A stretch of DNA of 64,000 bases. Origin: Symbiodinium natans. Taxonomy: Eukaryota > Sar > Dinophyceae > Suessiales > Symbiodiniaceae. The notes beneath the pieces are model-generated. The model searched no databases and had not been told where the DNA came from. It was given only the letters and a program-made list of their open reading frames with translations. Positions 30,586 through 43,200 of this stretch are shown piece by piece. Positions within the stretch are counted from its first letter, which is position 1. The number at the start of each line of letters is the position of its first letter. Both the position numbers and the translations under genes were made by a program. The DNA is taken from the NCBI GenBank assembly GCA_905221605.1, contig CAJNDS010002430.1, forward strand, positions 351,520-415,519. Direction: 5' to 3'.

Positions 30586-31173
30586 GGTTAAGTAAATAAA
30601 TTGAATTTGTAGACCAATAATTAACTAAAGAAATTCAATGAACTAAACTTACTAAGAACAGTAACTACGGCCTTTTGTTTGCTGATATAAATGTAGTCAA
30701 AATCATTTCAATTGTGGATTTAGTTTACTTAAAGGTGAAGCAAATGAATGAAACTAATTAGTATACCCTTAACTAAACGAATTCGATAGTTTAAATAAAC
30801 AAGCCACGATCCTTAACAACAATTCAATTGGTTCAGCTTGACTAGATTAATTACTTTAAACGAATACTTTAATAGGCCTTCCCAAGAAAAAACTACATTT
30901 AGTTTCTTATTCTAAGAGGTAGATAGCATTCAACTAACTAAATGTCTATCCTTTTTTTACCTTTACCTCAACCAGACTAAATGAATGACAGTTGTAAAGC
31001 AAATTAGATTAATTAAAGCCTACTTATCAGGAAACTTGACCTCGTCGCGTCATTTAGGCATTACACCGATTAGATAAAATGTGACTTACATCGCAGTTTT
31101 TAACAAATAGTTGAATTAGCTTTATTGCTGCTGAACTGTGCTCTGCTGAACTGGTCTCTCTGAACAACCAAAA
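30586..31173. other. AT-rich intergenic DNA
   Basis: Markedly AT-rich compared with most of the window; rich in TTAACTAAA-like words. No open frame of note and no repeat boundary visible. Confidence 0.5.
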
Positions 31174-31896
31174 ACCAATTCTGGAGGCCTATACAAGGCA
31201 GGCCGTCACGCAAAGATTGGTTTTTTAGGGACAGTAGAGCACTTTGGGGATCTGAAGGGCTGAAAGTGCTGTACTGTCCCTAAAAAAGCAATCCCAGAAG
31301 CAGAAAGTGCCGTACTGTCCCTAAAAAACCTAAAAAACCAATTCTGGTAGCCTATAGAGCCAGGCCCTCTTCCAAAGATTGGTTTTTTAAGGACAGTACG
31401 ACACTTTCAGCACCTCAGGCCTTCAAAGTGCCGCACTGTCCCTAAAAAACCAATCCCAGAAGCAGAAAGTGCCGTACTGTCCTAAAAAAACCTAAAAAAA
31501 CCAATTCTGGTAGCCTATAGAGCCAGGCCCTCTTCCAAAGATGGGTTTTTTAAGGACAGTACGACACTTTCAGCACCTCAGGCCTTCAAAGTGCCGCACT
31601 GTCCCTAAAAAACCAATCCCAGAAGCAGAAAGTGCCGTACTGTCCTAAAAAAACCTAAAAAAACCAATTCTGGTAGCCTATAGAGCCAGGCCCTCTTCCA
31701 AAGATGGGTTTTTTAAGGACAGTACGACACTTTCAGCACCTCAGGCCTTCAAAGTGCCGCACTGTCCCTAAAAAACCAATCTTTGGCAGAGAGCCTGTCT
31801 GTATAGGCCAGCAGAATTGGTTATTTAGGTTTTTTAGGGACAGTACAGCATTTCCGGCTTCTGGGATTGGTTTTTTAGGGACAGTGCGGCACTTTC
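31174..31896. repeat. self-complementary array, 163 bp period with long hairpins
   Basis: The motif agccaggccctcttccaaaga starts at 31358, 31521 and 31684, giving an exact 163 bp period. Each unit contains a near-perfect hairpin, for example 31381-31451, where GGTTTTTTAAGGACAGTACG pairs with the GTGCCGCACTGTCCCTAAAAAACC-like arm across a ~16 base loop. The outer ends are also inverted: CCAATTCTGGAGGCCTATACA at 31175 against the complement of TGTATAGGCCAGCAGAATTGG near 31800-31820. No protein frame is credible. Confidence 0.85.
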
Positions 31897-33764
31897 ACTC
31901 CTAAACCCTAAACCCTCCAAGAGGCAAGTCATCTGAGGCCGGTATCTGAGATAGGGAAGAAAATGAGACCTAGGTACTTGGGGGGGGGGGTACCATGTAT
32001 ATATATATATATATATACATGTATGTATGTATGTACGTATGTATGTATGTATGTATGTATGTATGTATGTATGTATGTATATCAAATTCTATTTGTTGTT
32101 GATTTACGTACATTTTGACTTAAGCTGCAAGCCAGAATAGATCTCCGAAGCCCTATTCTATTTATTCAGGCCCCTATGTGATTCCATGTCCACGCCCGTA
32201 GGGCCGTAGGGACACGGATTGCCCCCCAGCATTTTTCAGGGTTGCGCTTTAGGGCTCATGTCTGTGACTTGCATCCCTCTCCCGAGCATGAGAGCTTGGG
32301 ATGGCGATGATTGTGAGTTTGATCTCTCAGCCTGCATGTTGAAAAAGAACTGGCAGGAGAGCATCTGGACATCACCTGGGCTTGTGGCGATATTCTTCTC
32401 GCAGAGGGTTTTGGGCTTGTGGCGATATTCTTCTCGCAGAGGGTTTTGGGCTTGTGGCGATATTCTTCTCGCAGAGGGTTTTGGGCTTCGGGATTGCCCC
32501 AGTGACAGAGTGTGAACGCGCTGGTGAGGTTTGAAGCGTGGCTGTGGACCTACGGTACAGGTGGCCCTGCACCCAGCACTCCAGTCGCGGAGAGTTGCAG
32601 ATGGACGAGGCTTTTTATGGCCGGTAGAGGGCTCAGGAGAGGTATGTCTCATGTTGACAGAGCGAAGCCTTGTATGTTTTCTTCAACAAAATGTGTATCG
32701 GGAATCTTGAGGGCACCCGGGCCTGTCGCAAGCTGCAACCAGTCCACGCGTATTCTTGAAATATTGGCTGGCAGGATTCGCCTTATGATTCACGGGCACG
32801 AAATACACGTAGGACAAAAAGGAAGCACACAGTTCTGTAGAAAGACCATCGCAAACCACAAATCAAAAAGCCGTGTACAAGCCCATGGAAATCAAGAAAT
32901 CTGCTCGAAACTCCAACTTAATTGTTTTCAGAAACTCTTTCTGCTCTCCCTAAGGCCCCCCCCCGGCTAGGTTTCTCTTGTGAGCTGGAGCCAGAGATTC
33001 GAGATCGGGGGACACATGGGGAGGTTGTTCTAATCAAAAGTCGGGTCCTGCATAGACCTGAACATTCTCCTGGAACCTGAAAACCTAAAACCCTAGCGTT
33101 GAGGTGCTTCAAGATTTGTTCTGGATATTGCTGTACTGTTGCGGCTTGCGCTCCATCCACTGTCGATATCCGGGTACCTGGCTTTCAAGTTGCGTCTGCC
33201 AGGGCGCCAGGGCCTGAAGGAATCAGCCACTTACAGCTCCCAACTTTGCTTCAGAGACCCCGAACCTCAAAGCTCAAACCTGGAGATTCCTCGGATGCCC
33301 TGGCGCGATCGTTTTGTTTGCTATGGTTTTGCCACACTGCAAGCGTTTGCCAGTGTAGTAGGGGGAGTCGACTTTGCTGAGGGCCTCAGGGGTGGAGCTT
33401 TGGGCCCGCTTCAAATGAATGATGGCAGAGCTAGGGCCATGCAGCCTGTTTGAGGCTGAGGTGTGGAGCGCATGGGACTTGGCTTCGTTGAGGGAGCCGA
33501 AGGCTTCTTCAGCCCTGCCGAGACGGCTCTATTGAGTTTGTGGCGCGATGTGATGGCTCTTTGCGCCTTTTTTCCTGTCGGGTTCAGGGGGCTTTGTAGC
33601 TTTGAATGGCAAAATTCCTTCTGATAGACTAGACTCTGAACACCACCCATGATCCAGTCTGCGCACCTCTCTGTTTCCCACATGCGCATTTGTACAGAGC
33701 ACAAGGTGTTAAACTGGCCTCAGAGGTGCTCAGACCGCCATGCAGATGTGGTTTTTTGACTAGA
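31897..33764. other. intergenic with microsatellite and 35 bp triplicate
   Basis: Poly-G at 31980-31990 and a TA/GTAT-repeat tract at 31998-32082. Three exact 35 bp units lie at 32379-32484. Open frames at 32512-32970 and 33139-33453 have no recognised relatives; the latter (..WRDRFVCYGFATLQAF..) could be an exon but I cannot support it. Confidence 0.45.
32379..32484 (+). repeat. 35 bp unit repeated three times
   Basis: The unit starts GGGCTTGTGGCGATATTCTT and ends CGCAGAGGGTTTT. Three head-to-tail copies without visible differences. Confidence 0.95.
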
Positions 33765-33860
33765 AACCTAAACCCTAAACCCTAAACCCTAAACCCTAAA
33801 CCCTAAACCCTAAACCCTAAACCCTAAACCCTAAACCCTAAACCCTAAACCCTAAACCCT
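33765..33860 (-). repeat. perfect CCCTAAA array
   Basis: About thirteen consecutive CCCTAAA units, i.e. TTTAGGG on the minus strand. Confidence 0.95.
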
Positions 33861-34251
33861 GTGTGATTTTGTGAGCACCTCTCGGCTGCGGGTTGCTTCA
33901 ATGAGGTGTCTAATGCCTCGGCCGGCACATGTGCAGGAGTGCCGTGCAAAATTAATGCCCTGACGTGCTGTCATCATGCGCGCCGTGCCCTCCGATTCCT
34001 TAGTCAGGAAGTGGATGCCTTGCACGAGGGCTTGACACGAACCCGAAACACACGAATCTACACGTCCATATCGCTCCCATCTAACCCCCGACACAGTCAG
34101 AGGAGTCGAAGTCCTGAGTTCGTATGACTTGACACGTGGAGTGTATAAACCCTAAGGAGTGAGCGAGAGATCTGGCGATTTTACCATGAGAGCAAAGTGA
34201 CATCCCTGGACCCCTGTGAGGCCGAATCAGAGAATGCAAAACTTGCTTGGC

Positions 34252-34391
34252 CTAAACCCTAAACCCTAAACCCTAAACCCTAAACCCTAAACCCTAAACC
34301 CTAAACCCTAAACCCTAAACCCTAAACCCTAAACCCTAAACCCTAAACCCTAAACCCTAAACCCTAAACCCTAAACCCTAAACCCTAAACT
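34252..34391 (-). repeat. perfect CCCTAAA array
   Basis: About twenty consecutive units, same polarity as the array ending at 33860, from which it is separated by ~390 bp of unique sequence. Confidence 0.95.
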
Positions 34392-35124
34392 AGACCTCTG
34401 AATTCCGAAGGCCATTTCCGGAATCGGCGCCACAGACCGTGTTGGCCAAAACACCCTACAGATGTCAGGACGTCCCCTATGGCTTCCACTACGGCACTAC
34501 GGAGCAAACGCTCGCAAAACCTTCAATTCCATTGCTGGGGTGAGTTTGCAGCCTTTCACCAAGTCCCCCCTGCAACTTGCCGTGACCTACCGGCTCAAGG
34601 CCGCGTCGGTGAACTCACGAGCTTCAGACTTCAGGGCCGTGACATGTATGGACCAAACATATCGGCCTCATCGAATCTTATCGATCACATCCGTGCAAGA
34701 ACCTGACGCATGGATTGGCTTGGCAAGCAGTTGTGACGCAGCAGTACGTATACCATATGCCAGTAGCATATTTTTCCGAGACAAAGTGCGCGGCGGCTTC
34801 AGTTAACATGGCGCGGGAGACCGCGGAAGACCAAGCGATTCCAGCTGGGCTGCTGAACTGCAGCTGAGAGTCCTTCCACCAACTCTGCCCACTCAAGCCT
34901 GCGGGTCTCTGATGCTTTGTTTCGCCCGCACCCACCGAGGCCTCATCTGAACTTCGATGATGGGGTGCTCCAGGACTATCTTTCTTTGATCCATTACGTA
35001 TTTCCACGTGCCGCGCGTGTAAATGAAAAACATGCAAAACGACGGAAAAAAACACATTCCAGGGCTTATCAGGCTCAGGATTCCGAAGCTGGTAGCGAGA
35101 GTTCATAGCGCCCACACACGCACA

Positions 35125-35158
35125 GATGTATATATGTGTATATATATATATCTATATG

Positions 35159-35200
<42 letters not shown>

Positions 35201-35395
35201 CCTATATCTATATCTATATATATATATATACATATATACACATGTATAAGTGTGTGTATATATATATATATAGAAATATATCTATATACCTATATATCCA
35301 TATATCTGTATATCTGTATGTCTGTATATCTGTGTATCTACATATCTTTACATCTATATATCTATATTTCTATATATCTATCTATATAACAAATA
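35125..35395. repeat. TA-rich compound microsatellite
   Basis: Imperfect TATATA, TATATC and TGTATA words throughout; creates Tyr/Ile-rich artefact frames. Confidence 0.9.
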
Positions 35396-35915
35396 GCGCA
35401 AACTTTATGGTGTTTGAGTCGAGGTTCAAGGTTCAAGGGAGACCCGAGCAAAAACAAACTGGTACCCTACGCGCTCCATGGATATGTAGAAGATTTGTAG
35501 AAGCGTTGAGAACATCGGAGGCTCCTTGCCCTCATGGGTGGCGGGCCGGGCTAACCCAGCCAATGTGTTTGGCAGCTGTACTCTCTTAGCCGCCTACCAG
35601 TATCAGCTTCCTGACAACAGGCTAGCCCACGTAGCAAAAGTCAAGGCTGTTTCGCCACTCCCCGACACCATACTGCAGCCTCGTGAAGAGGTTGCAGAAT
35701 ACGCGTACGCCGTTAGTGTAAACAATCATTACATCGTTGTTCGAGGAAACCAGGCCAGAAGTGGCCACATTCAGCCTCCGGGCTGTCATGAAAACAGCAT
35801 GCACCAGGACTGCAACCAACCCTTGGGATGCTTCTAGGCAGCTGCCTGTCTCATGCCCTGAACGAAGTTCGTGAAGCTGGGGACACATCCCCCCTAACAA
35901 GTCGCTTCTTAACAC

Positions 35916-38900
35916 ATGCATTCTCTTGACATGAGCTCTGCCCAGCCAGCGAAGGCGCTCGAGGATATCAAACAGACGGCAGCGCGCAGCCTGGAGGCCA
36001 AGCGGCGCAAAATGACAAAGGCCCAGGTCGACTCTGCGCGGATGATCGAGGAGATCCTGGAGCGTCTCGGGGTCGACCTGCGCATGCTGCGTGCCGACGG
36101 GCCTGGCGAGCCTGTCTTCGGCGAGGGCAGGAACGAAGACCGCGCCAGCATGCCAAGCACATGCGTTCAGGCCTTGCAGGAGATCCTGGACATAGCTGAT
36201 GCAGCTCGGCGCAGAGATCGGGAACTGCTGCCTGCACTTGGCCAAATTCTGCCGCTTGGACGGTCACAGACGAAGATTGTTGAAGGTAATTTAAAAGAAA
36301 GCTCCAGCCTCTGAGGGACTTGACGAACTTTGTCCGGTGGGCCTACGAGGCCGAGCGACATCCAGGAAAACCTTCAGAGACTTCTCAGGTTGAGGATCAG
36401 GTTGAGTTTGAGATTTCAGGTTCGGGAAGGGAATGGGATTTTGCCGTGGTCTCCATCCTACAATCTCCGGCATCAGGGGGGTCGAAGACATGATACATGT
36501 ACATATGCTGATCCAGAGATGTTATATTCTTGTTCACTGTATGTAGGATATGTATGCATGTGTGTGTATATATATATATATATATTTCAGCGCTGAGCCA
36601 GGCCGAAGAGCTGGAAAGCCGGCGGCTTCAGAGTCTTCAGAGGGATGACGCCCCAAACCAGCCCCGCAAGATCAATTGGCGCCAGCGCCTGGCAGCTTGG
36701 CCACCCTGGTGTTAAGGAAGAATACGTGTGCGCTCTCGCAACAGAAGCATCCGTAAATGCCCAGAGGTTCTGCTACAGCAAGCCTCGTGAGAGGCGGCAA
36801 CAATGACGTGTAAGAGTATGTAAGAGTCAGACGGGAGCCACCGGTGAGTTTTGGCATGCACGTGCCTTGCACAGTATGTCCGCAAGCGGTGGAACCAGCA
36901 CGCTGTGTGAGTGCGGTTTCAAGGACATGTAGACATGTAGAGATGCTGACTCAGCTTTCAGGTTCACGCAGAAATCTCATAAACACATCCATCAGGATGT
37001 CAATGCAGCCGACGACCAGGGCCCGGGCTCCTCGGAGGGCCAGGAAGAGGCTCGGGGCATTGCTGACAGCGTTATCACGCCGCGGCTGCTTTGGATTGTT
37101 TTTGCATGGCAGGACGGCGAAGAGGACGTCACCTCCGCAGCGCCTTCGAAAGCTTTCGACGCCGCCGCCGCGATGCAAGCCGGGGACCTTGGCGACGGCG
37201 ACAATGTCAGGGATCCTTCGGAGACCGCCAGCGCGACAGAGACGGCTCCCCCTGAGACCTCTCGCCTGGGGCGTCCTTGCTCGGCGGTCTGCGCGTGCGC
37301 GGCCTCAGACGGGCGAGCGGCCCGGGCAGCACCGCTCATGGGCATCGAGGAGGCCAAGTTGTCCTTCGAGGGCTTCACAGTGCAGCGCCGGCAGCGCCTC
37401 GAGGAGTTTGCGCACCGTTGCCGGGTCGGTGAGTGCCACCTGGGCCACAGGCTGACAAAACCTACCGCGTCTTGCATCTGCGACGGCTGTCGAAAGCCGC
37501 TGGCAGAACAGCACGGGCAGGGCTGCCGCACTTGCGATGTGGATTTGTGTGACACCTGCATCACCGGGCTTTCGGAGATCAATATCGACTCGATCCAAGC
37601 TGATCAAATGCATCTGTATGGCCAACAATGCCTAGAAAATATGCAGCTCGATGACGCCATCAGCTCCCTTACAGAGGCTCTGAGCATGAAGAGAGCTGTG
37701 CATGGAGAAGGGGCTCACCAAACTGTGGCCGTGACGCTGCGCGAGCTCGGCGTGGTGTGCATGAAAAAGGGCGACCTGGCAGCAGCGAAGAGCCACCTCA
37801 CGGAGGCCCTGAGCATGAAGAGAGCTGTGCATGGAGAAGGAGCTCACCAAACTGTGGCCTTGACGCTGCACGAGTTCGGCGTGGTGTGCATGAAGAAGGG
37901 CGACCTGCCAGCAGCGAAGAGCCACCTCACGGAGGCCCTGAGCATGAAGAGAGCTGTGCATGGAGAAGGAGCTCACGAAACTGTGCCCGTGACGCTGCAC
38001 GTGCTCGGCGTGGTGTGCATGAAAAAGGGCGACCTGGCAGAAGCGAAGAGCCACCTCACGGAGGCCCTGAGCATGAAGAGAGCTGTGCATGGAGAAGGAG
38101 CTCACCAAACTGTGGCCTTGACGCTGCACGAGTTCGGCGTGGTGTGCATGAAGAAGGGCGACCTGCCAGCAGCGAAGAGCCACCTCACGGAGGCCCTGAG
38201 CATGAAGAGAGCTGTGCATGGAGAAGGAGCTCACGAAACTGTGCCCGTGACGCTGCACGTGCTCGGCGTGGTGTGCATGAAAAAGGGCGACCTGGCAGAA
38301 GCGAAGAGCCACCTCACGGAGGCCCTGAGCATAGAGAGAGCTGTGCATGGAGAAGGAGCTCACCAAAATGTGGCCTTGACACTGCACGAGCTCGGCGTGG
38401 TGTGCATGAAAAAGGGCGACCTGGCAGAAGCGAAGAGCCACCTCACAGAGGCCCTGAGCATGAAGAGTGCTGTGCATGGACCAGGAGCTCACCAAACTGT
38501 GGCCGTGACGCTGCACGAGTTCGGCGTGGTGTGCATGAAGAAGGGCGACCTGCCAGCAGCGAAGAGCCACCTCACGGAGGCCCTGAGCATGAAGAGAGCT
38601 GTGCATGGAGAAGGAGCTCACCAAACTGTGGCCGTGACGCTGCACGTGCTCGGTGTGGTGTGCATGAAGAAGGGCGACCTGGCAGAAGCGAAGAGCCACC
38701 TCACGGAGGCCCTGAGCATGAAGAGAGCTGTGCATGGAGCAGGAGCTCACCAAATTGTGGCCGTGACGCTGCACGAGCTCGGCGTGGTGTGCATGAAGGA
38801 GGGCGACCTGGCAGCAGCGAAGAGCCACCTCACGGAGGCCCTGAGCATGAAGAGAGCTGTGCATGGAGCAGGAGCTCACCAAGAAGTGGCCTTGACGCTG

Positions 38901-40256
38901 CACGAGCTCGGCGTGGTGTGCATGAAGGAGGGCGACCTGGCAGAAGCGAAGAGCCACCTCACGGAGGCCCTGAGCATGAAGAGAGCTGTGCATGGAGCAG
39001 GAGCTCACCAAGAAGTGGCCTTGACGCTGCACGAGCTCGGCGTGGTGTGCATGAAGGAGGGCGACCTGGCAGAAGCGAAGAGCCACCTCACGGAGGCCCT
39101 GAGCATGAAGAGAGCTGTGCATGGAGAAGGAGCTCACCAAACTGTGGGCGTGACGCTGCGCGAGCTCGGCGTGGTGTGCATGAAGAAGGGCGACCTGGCA
39201 GAAGCGAAGAGCCACCTCACGGAGGCCCTGAGCATGGAGAGAGCTGTGCATGGAGCAGGAGCTCACCAAATTGTGGCCGTGACGCTGCACGAGCTCGGCG
39301 TGGTGTGCATGAAAAAGGGCGACCTGGCAGCAGCGAAGAGCCACCTCACGGAGGCCCTGAGCATGAAGAGAGCTGTGCATGGAGCAGGAGCTCACCAAAC
39401 TGTGGCCTTGACGCTGCACGAGCTCGGCGTGGTGTGCATGAAGGAGGGCGACCTGGCAGAAGCGAAGAGCCACCTCACGGAGGCCCTGAGCATGGAGAGA
39501 GCTGTGCCTGGAGCAGGAGCTCACCAAATTGTGGCCGTGACGCTGCACGAGCTCGGCGTGGTGTGCATGAAAAAGGGCGACCTGGCAGCAGCGAAGAGCC
39601 ACCTCACGGAGGCCCTGAGCATGGAGAGAGCTGTGCCTGGAGCAGGAGCTCACCAAACTGTGGCCGTGACGCTGCACGTGCTCGGTGTGGTGTGCATGAA
39701 AAAGGGCGACCTGGCAGAAGCGAAGAGCCACCTCACGGAGGCCCTGAGCATGAAGAGAGCTGTGCATGGAGCAGGAGCTCACCAAATTGTGGCCGTGACG
39801 CTGCACGAGCTCGGCGTGGTGTGCATGAAAAAGGGCGACCTGGCAGCAGCGAAGAGCCACCTCACGGAGGCCCTGAGCATGGAGAGAGCTGTGCGTGGAG
39901 CAGGAGCTCACCAAATTGTGGCCGTGACGCTGCACGAGCTCGGCGTGGTGTGCATCATGAATGGCGACCTGCCAGCAGCGAAGAGCCACCTCACGGAGGC
40001 CCTGAGCATGAAGAGAGCTGTGCATGGAGAAGGAGCTCACCAAGAAGTGGCCTTGACGCTGCACGAGCTCGGCGTGGTGTGCATGAAGGAGGGCGACCTG
40101 CCAGCAGCGAAGAGAGGGCGCCCACCAATCTGCGACCGTGACGTTGCATGTGCTGCTGTATGTGGTGTGGAGGAGCTGAAGCAGCAGCCAGTGTTAAGCC
40201 ACCTCACCGAGGCCTGGGCTCAAAGGCATGGGCTTGTGATAGATGGATATCATTAG
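35916..40256 (+). CDS. zinc-finger and TPR (kinesin-light-chain-type) repeat protein, three exons
   Basis: Predicted exons 35916-36285, 36591-36708 and 36962-40256 (GT donors, TTTCAG-type acceptors, phases 1 and 2) give about 1260 residues. Exon 1 encodes a helical, charged region (TAARSLEAKRRKMTK...). Exon 3 carries a low-complexity linker, then a ZZ-like Cys cluster (CICDGC...CRTCDVDLCDTC, about 37473-37560), then 19 tandem TPR units of 42 residues (126 bp) from ~37680 to ~40110. A typical unit reads ELGVVCMKKGDLAEAKSHLT followed by EALSMKRAVHGEGAHQ; this is the kinesin-light-chain type of TPR and implies a protein-binding scaffold. Units are almost identical in DNA, so the array is young or homogenised. 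The last unit is shifted out of frame, which replaces the C-terminus with ~45 unrelated residues. A start at the Met at 35931 is equally possible. The binding partner cannot be deduced. Confidence 0.83.
37680..40110 (+). repeat. 126 bp coding tandem repeat (19 units)
   Basis: Direct repeat encoding the 42-residue TPR units. Variation falls mainly in a few positions (HEL/HEF/HVL; KKGD/KEGD; LAEAK/LAAAK/LPAAK; HGEG/HGAG/PGAG), and two-unit blocks such as HEF-LPAAK then HVL-LAEAK recur, suggesting expansion in steps of one and two units. Confidence 0.95.
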
Positions 40257-43200
40257 CGAGTTGAGCTTGTCAGGCCTGCCCGGAGCGCGATTCTACGGAG
40301 ACGTCTGGTAGTGACGATGCATCGCCACCGGGCAGGCATTTTTTACAATCACGGTAGCCATGGAGGAATCTTCTTCTTTGGGTTGGCGGTTGGTACAGTA
40401 TATGTTGCACTATACTACATCGAACTAGCAAGAAGGTTCCTGCAATCTCCCTTATGGCAGCTCTGCGAACCCGATCGAACTACCAAGCTCGAAATTCTTC
40501 GAAGGCTGCCTGGGTCGTGGTGTGTTGTGAGCCCAAGAGCCGACCCTATCTGGGAAATTGCCTGACCGGCTCGGTTGTGATGCTGCGTGGCTCAGAACAT
40601 GTTGTATACTGATTTCTAGTATGCTACTTGGGGAAGGTTTGTGTTCGTTCTGAGAGGGGATGGAGATGGTTCCGTGACGGGGGAATAATGACGGTTCGGG
40701 TAGGACCTGTGATTGATGGAGTACGGATTGTTGTCTACTATGATTGTAAGCAGAACGCAACACACAGAACCCAATTTCAAAAACTTTCCCATTCCATCAA
40801 TCCAGAGAGTGCTATCATGGCGGTGTTTATTCATGTGCTGGGGGCATACTTCGTACCCCTTCTGATTTGCGAGTGTCATACTCTATAGTTTCCCCAACCT
40901 TGGTTTTGGGCCTGATTTTTGAAAGACACCGGCGGCACTCTGGCGGCAGCATGCGGCAACTCGACACAGCGAGTTGTGTCACCCACGAAAGCAGGGGAGT
41001 GCTTCTTTAGGCGTATATCCATGATGTATAGTATATCCCCCGTATATCGACCTTTGTAGTTCTGCTTGGGCCAGGAAGGCGATGCGGCCGATGTTCCCTT
41101 CAGCAGGAGCGACGGAGCCAACTCCTCGTTCTGCGAGTTTTTGTTTGCGTGAGAGGCACTAGAAAAGGCCTTGCCCAGTGCTCAGTCGGCTACTTATATC
41201 TGCTGGCTGTGTCTTCCTCCTTCGCCCGGCTGTTCAAAGCATTGAACGTGTTCCATTTTTGTTCGTGGGGACCTCCTGGGGACCTGGGCATTGCATTGCA
41301 AGTTGCAGTGGCCCAGGTAGGAAGGAATTGCCAGGTACAGCTTAAAACCTGTATGAGGCAGAAGGCCCCAGAACTTTGAACTTCAAGCTGGAAGTCTGAT
41401 ATAAGGTGGCACGGTACCTGGAACTCCTCCGATTTCCGGGAAGTCCCCATCCCTTGCTGATTTTTGATTACCCATGCTACGTGCGAGAGTGGCTGGGCCT
41501 TCAGCCCTGCCTTGTCCAGGCTGTACAGATGGCAGGGTAGTGATGGCAATGATGTTTGTGCACAGGTCAAAAGTTTGGTCATGTTCGTGTGTTTTTTTGG
41601 ACTTAGGGACTGCGCGCGTTGCGTTGCGCTGATGAACTGAGGCTTACCTTTCGTTTGGTTTAATCGTATTTTGCAATTGGCATTCTCCACGTGTTCCCTG
41701 ACTTCGGGGTGGTGGCAGGCAATTTCCTCTTTTTGAGGTTCTCTTCGAGGTCCTTTGAGACAATCGGGGACCGGAATTTGCAGGAGAGAAACCATCATTA
41801 GGTTGCCTACTTAATTGACGACTGAGAGAGCAGACACCTCCTTCGCCGTATTAATGTAATTCAGATCACTCGAAGAGAATTGATTTGGGTTCTTCAAAAA
41901 TCAAATTCATTTCTCAGAACGAATCTTCTTCAACAGAAAATAGGCTTATTTGACTTAATCAAGAACATGTAAGAGTGGATTCTTCGCTTCGAGTTGTTAT
42001 TCCAAAGAATAATCCGTAAGATTCTTCTACAATGAATCAGATAAATGTCCCGTCTTATTTGTCAAATGATGAATGATGAATGTTGTTGTATTGTCGTCAT
42101 ATAAAAAGGATGAGAGATTATGGACAAAATTAAATAGACAAAGAGGCACAGAGAGAGAGAGAGAGAGAGAGAGAGCCGCTTGGCCGTCGAGGTCGGGGGT
42201 CCCCTCTGGGGGCTCTCTTAAGCGTGCAGAAGAAGAATAAGCAGAAGAAGAAGAAGAAGAAGAAGAAGAAGAAGAAGAAGAAGAAGAAGAAGAAGAAGAA
42301 GAAGAAGAAGAAGAGAGAGCGAGGGAGGGAGGGAGGGAGGGAGAGAGATTGGACGCTGATTTTCGTCCGATTGTATTGGGCATGATTTGGCGACAAGTTG
42401 CCTTCCGCTGTACTCTTGCCCTTGATAGGGACGGGATTCGGGACCGTTTGGGTGATTAGCAATCAGCTTTAACGCGCAACAGCACCAGGAATATGGCATA
42501 TGGGCTTCTGCAACGCTGCAAACCCAATACGCCCTGGACTGGTTGAGACCATGGCGTGCTCAAAGTGCTCGAGCATAGCACAACCAGCTCCAAACCGTTC
42601 AGCGCCGGAAAGCCACTGGCAACAAAAGACCTCAAGAGGAAGGGTCAGGGCCTGGTGCTGCGTGTGTTTTACCCCAAGCTGTACTCAAAGCCCTATCCCA
42701 AGCCCCGCGCAGCCCATTTTGTCTCACTATACAGAAAGCTCACAGTAGTGTCCCTGATCGTGAACCCAGGGATCATGACGGCCGAGTCCTCAGTTTCCCT
42801 GATTTATAGGGCCACCCAAGTTCAGGGCCGAAATTGAGGGTTTAGGGTTTAGGGCAAGTTTAGGGTTTAGGGCAAGTTTAGGGTTTAGGGTTTAGGGTTT
42901 AGGGTCGATATTGAGCATATTCCTTGAGCCCTAGAACCGGTAGGGGGGAGGGCTGAGGCCCGTGGGGGGAAGCCTGAGGTGCAGGGTCTCAGATCTCGCA
43001 TCCCAAGCCCTGAGACCCTTACCCCCCTGAGCCCGTTGCAGGCACTCCTAGTTGTCTTGGCTGTCCTGGGCGCTGCGGCGGCAGAGCCGTGAGCCCAGAA
43101 GTGTTTCGGTGCCCGAAAATCCTACACCTGAGCCCCAAACTCTAGCCACGAAACCCCGAATCCTAAGCCCCAAACCTCTAAATCCCTACGCCTCCTAGCA

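Larger units (their letters stand above)
33861..35915. other. intergenic between telomere-like arrays and the TPR gene
   Basis: Contains the CCCTAAA array 34252-34391 and a TA-rich microsatellite field (about 35125-35395). Open frames at 34462-34806 (+), 34678-35115 (-) and 35526-35837 (+) look like chance frames; I recognise nothing in them. Confidence 0.45.

Noticed and set aside
35023-35589. Tyr/Ile-rich 188-codon frame
   Set aside because: Translation of a TA microsatellite field.
37632-40064. 810-codon open frame on the minus strand and 794-codon frame in a second plus frame (37757-40141)
   Set aside because: Both are by-products of the 126 bp repeat encoding the TPR units; the TPR frame has clear family meaning and the others give His/Ser- or Arg/Gly-rich nonsense repeats.
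42027-42499. Poly-Ser/Phe/Leu frames on the minus strand
   Set aside because: Translation of GAA, GA and GGGA microsatellites.
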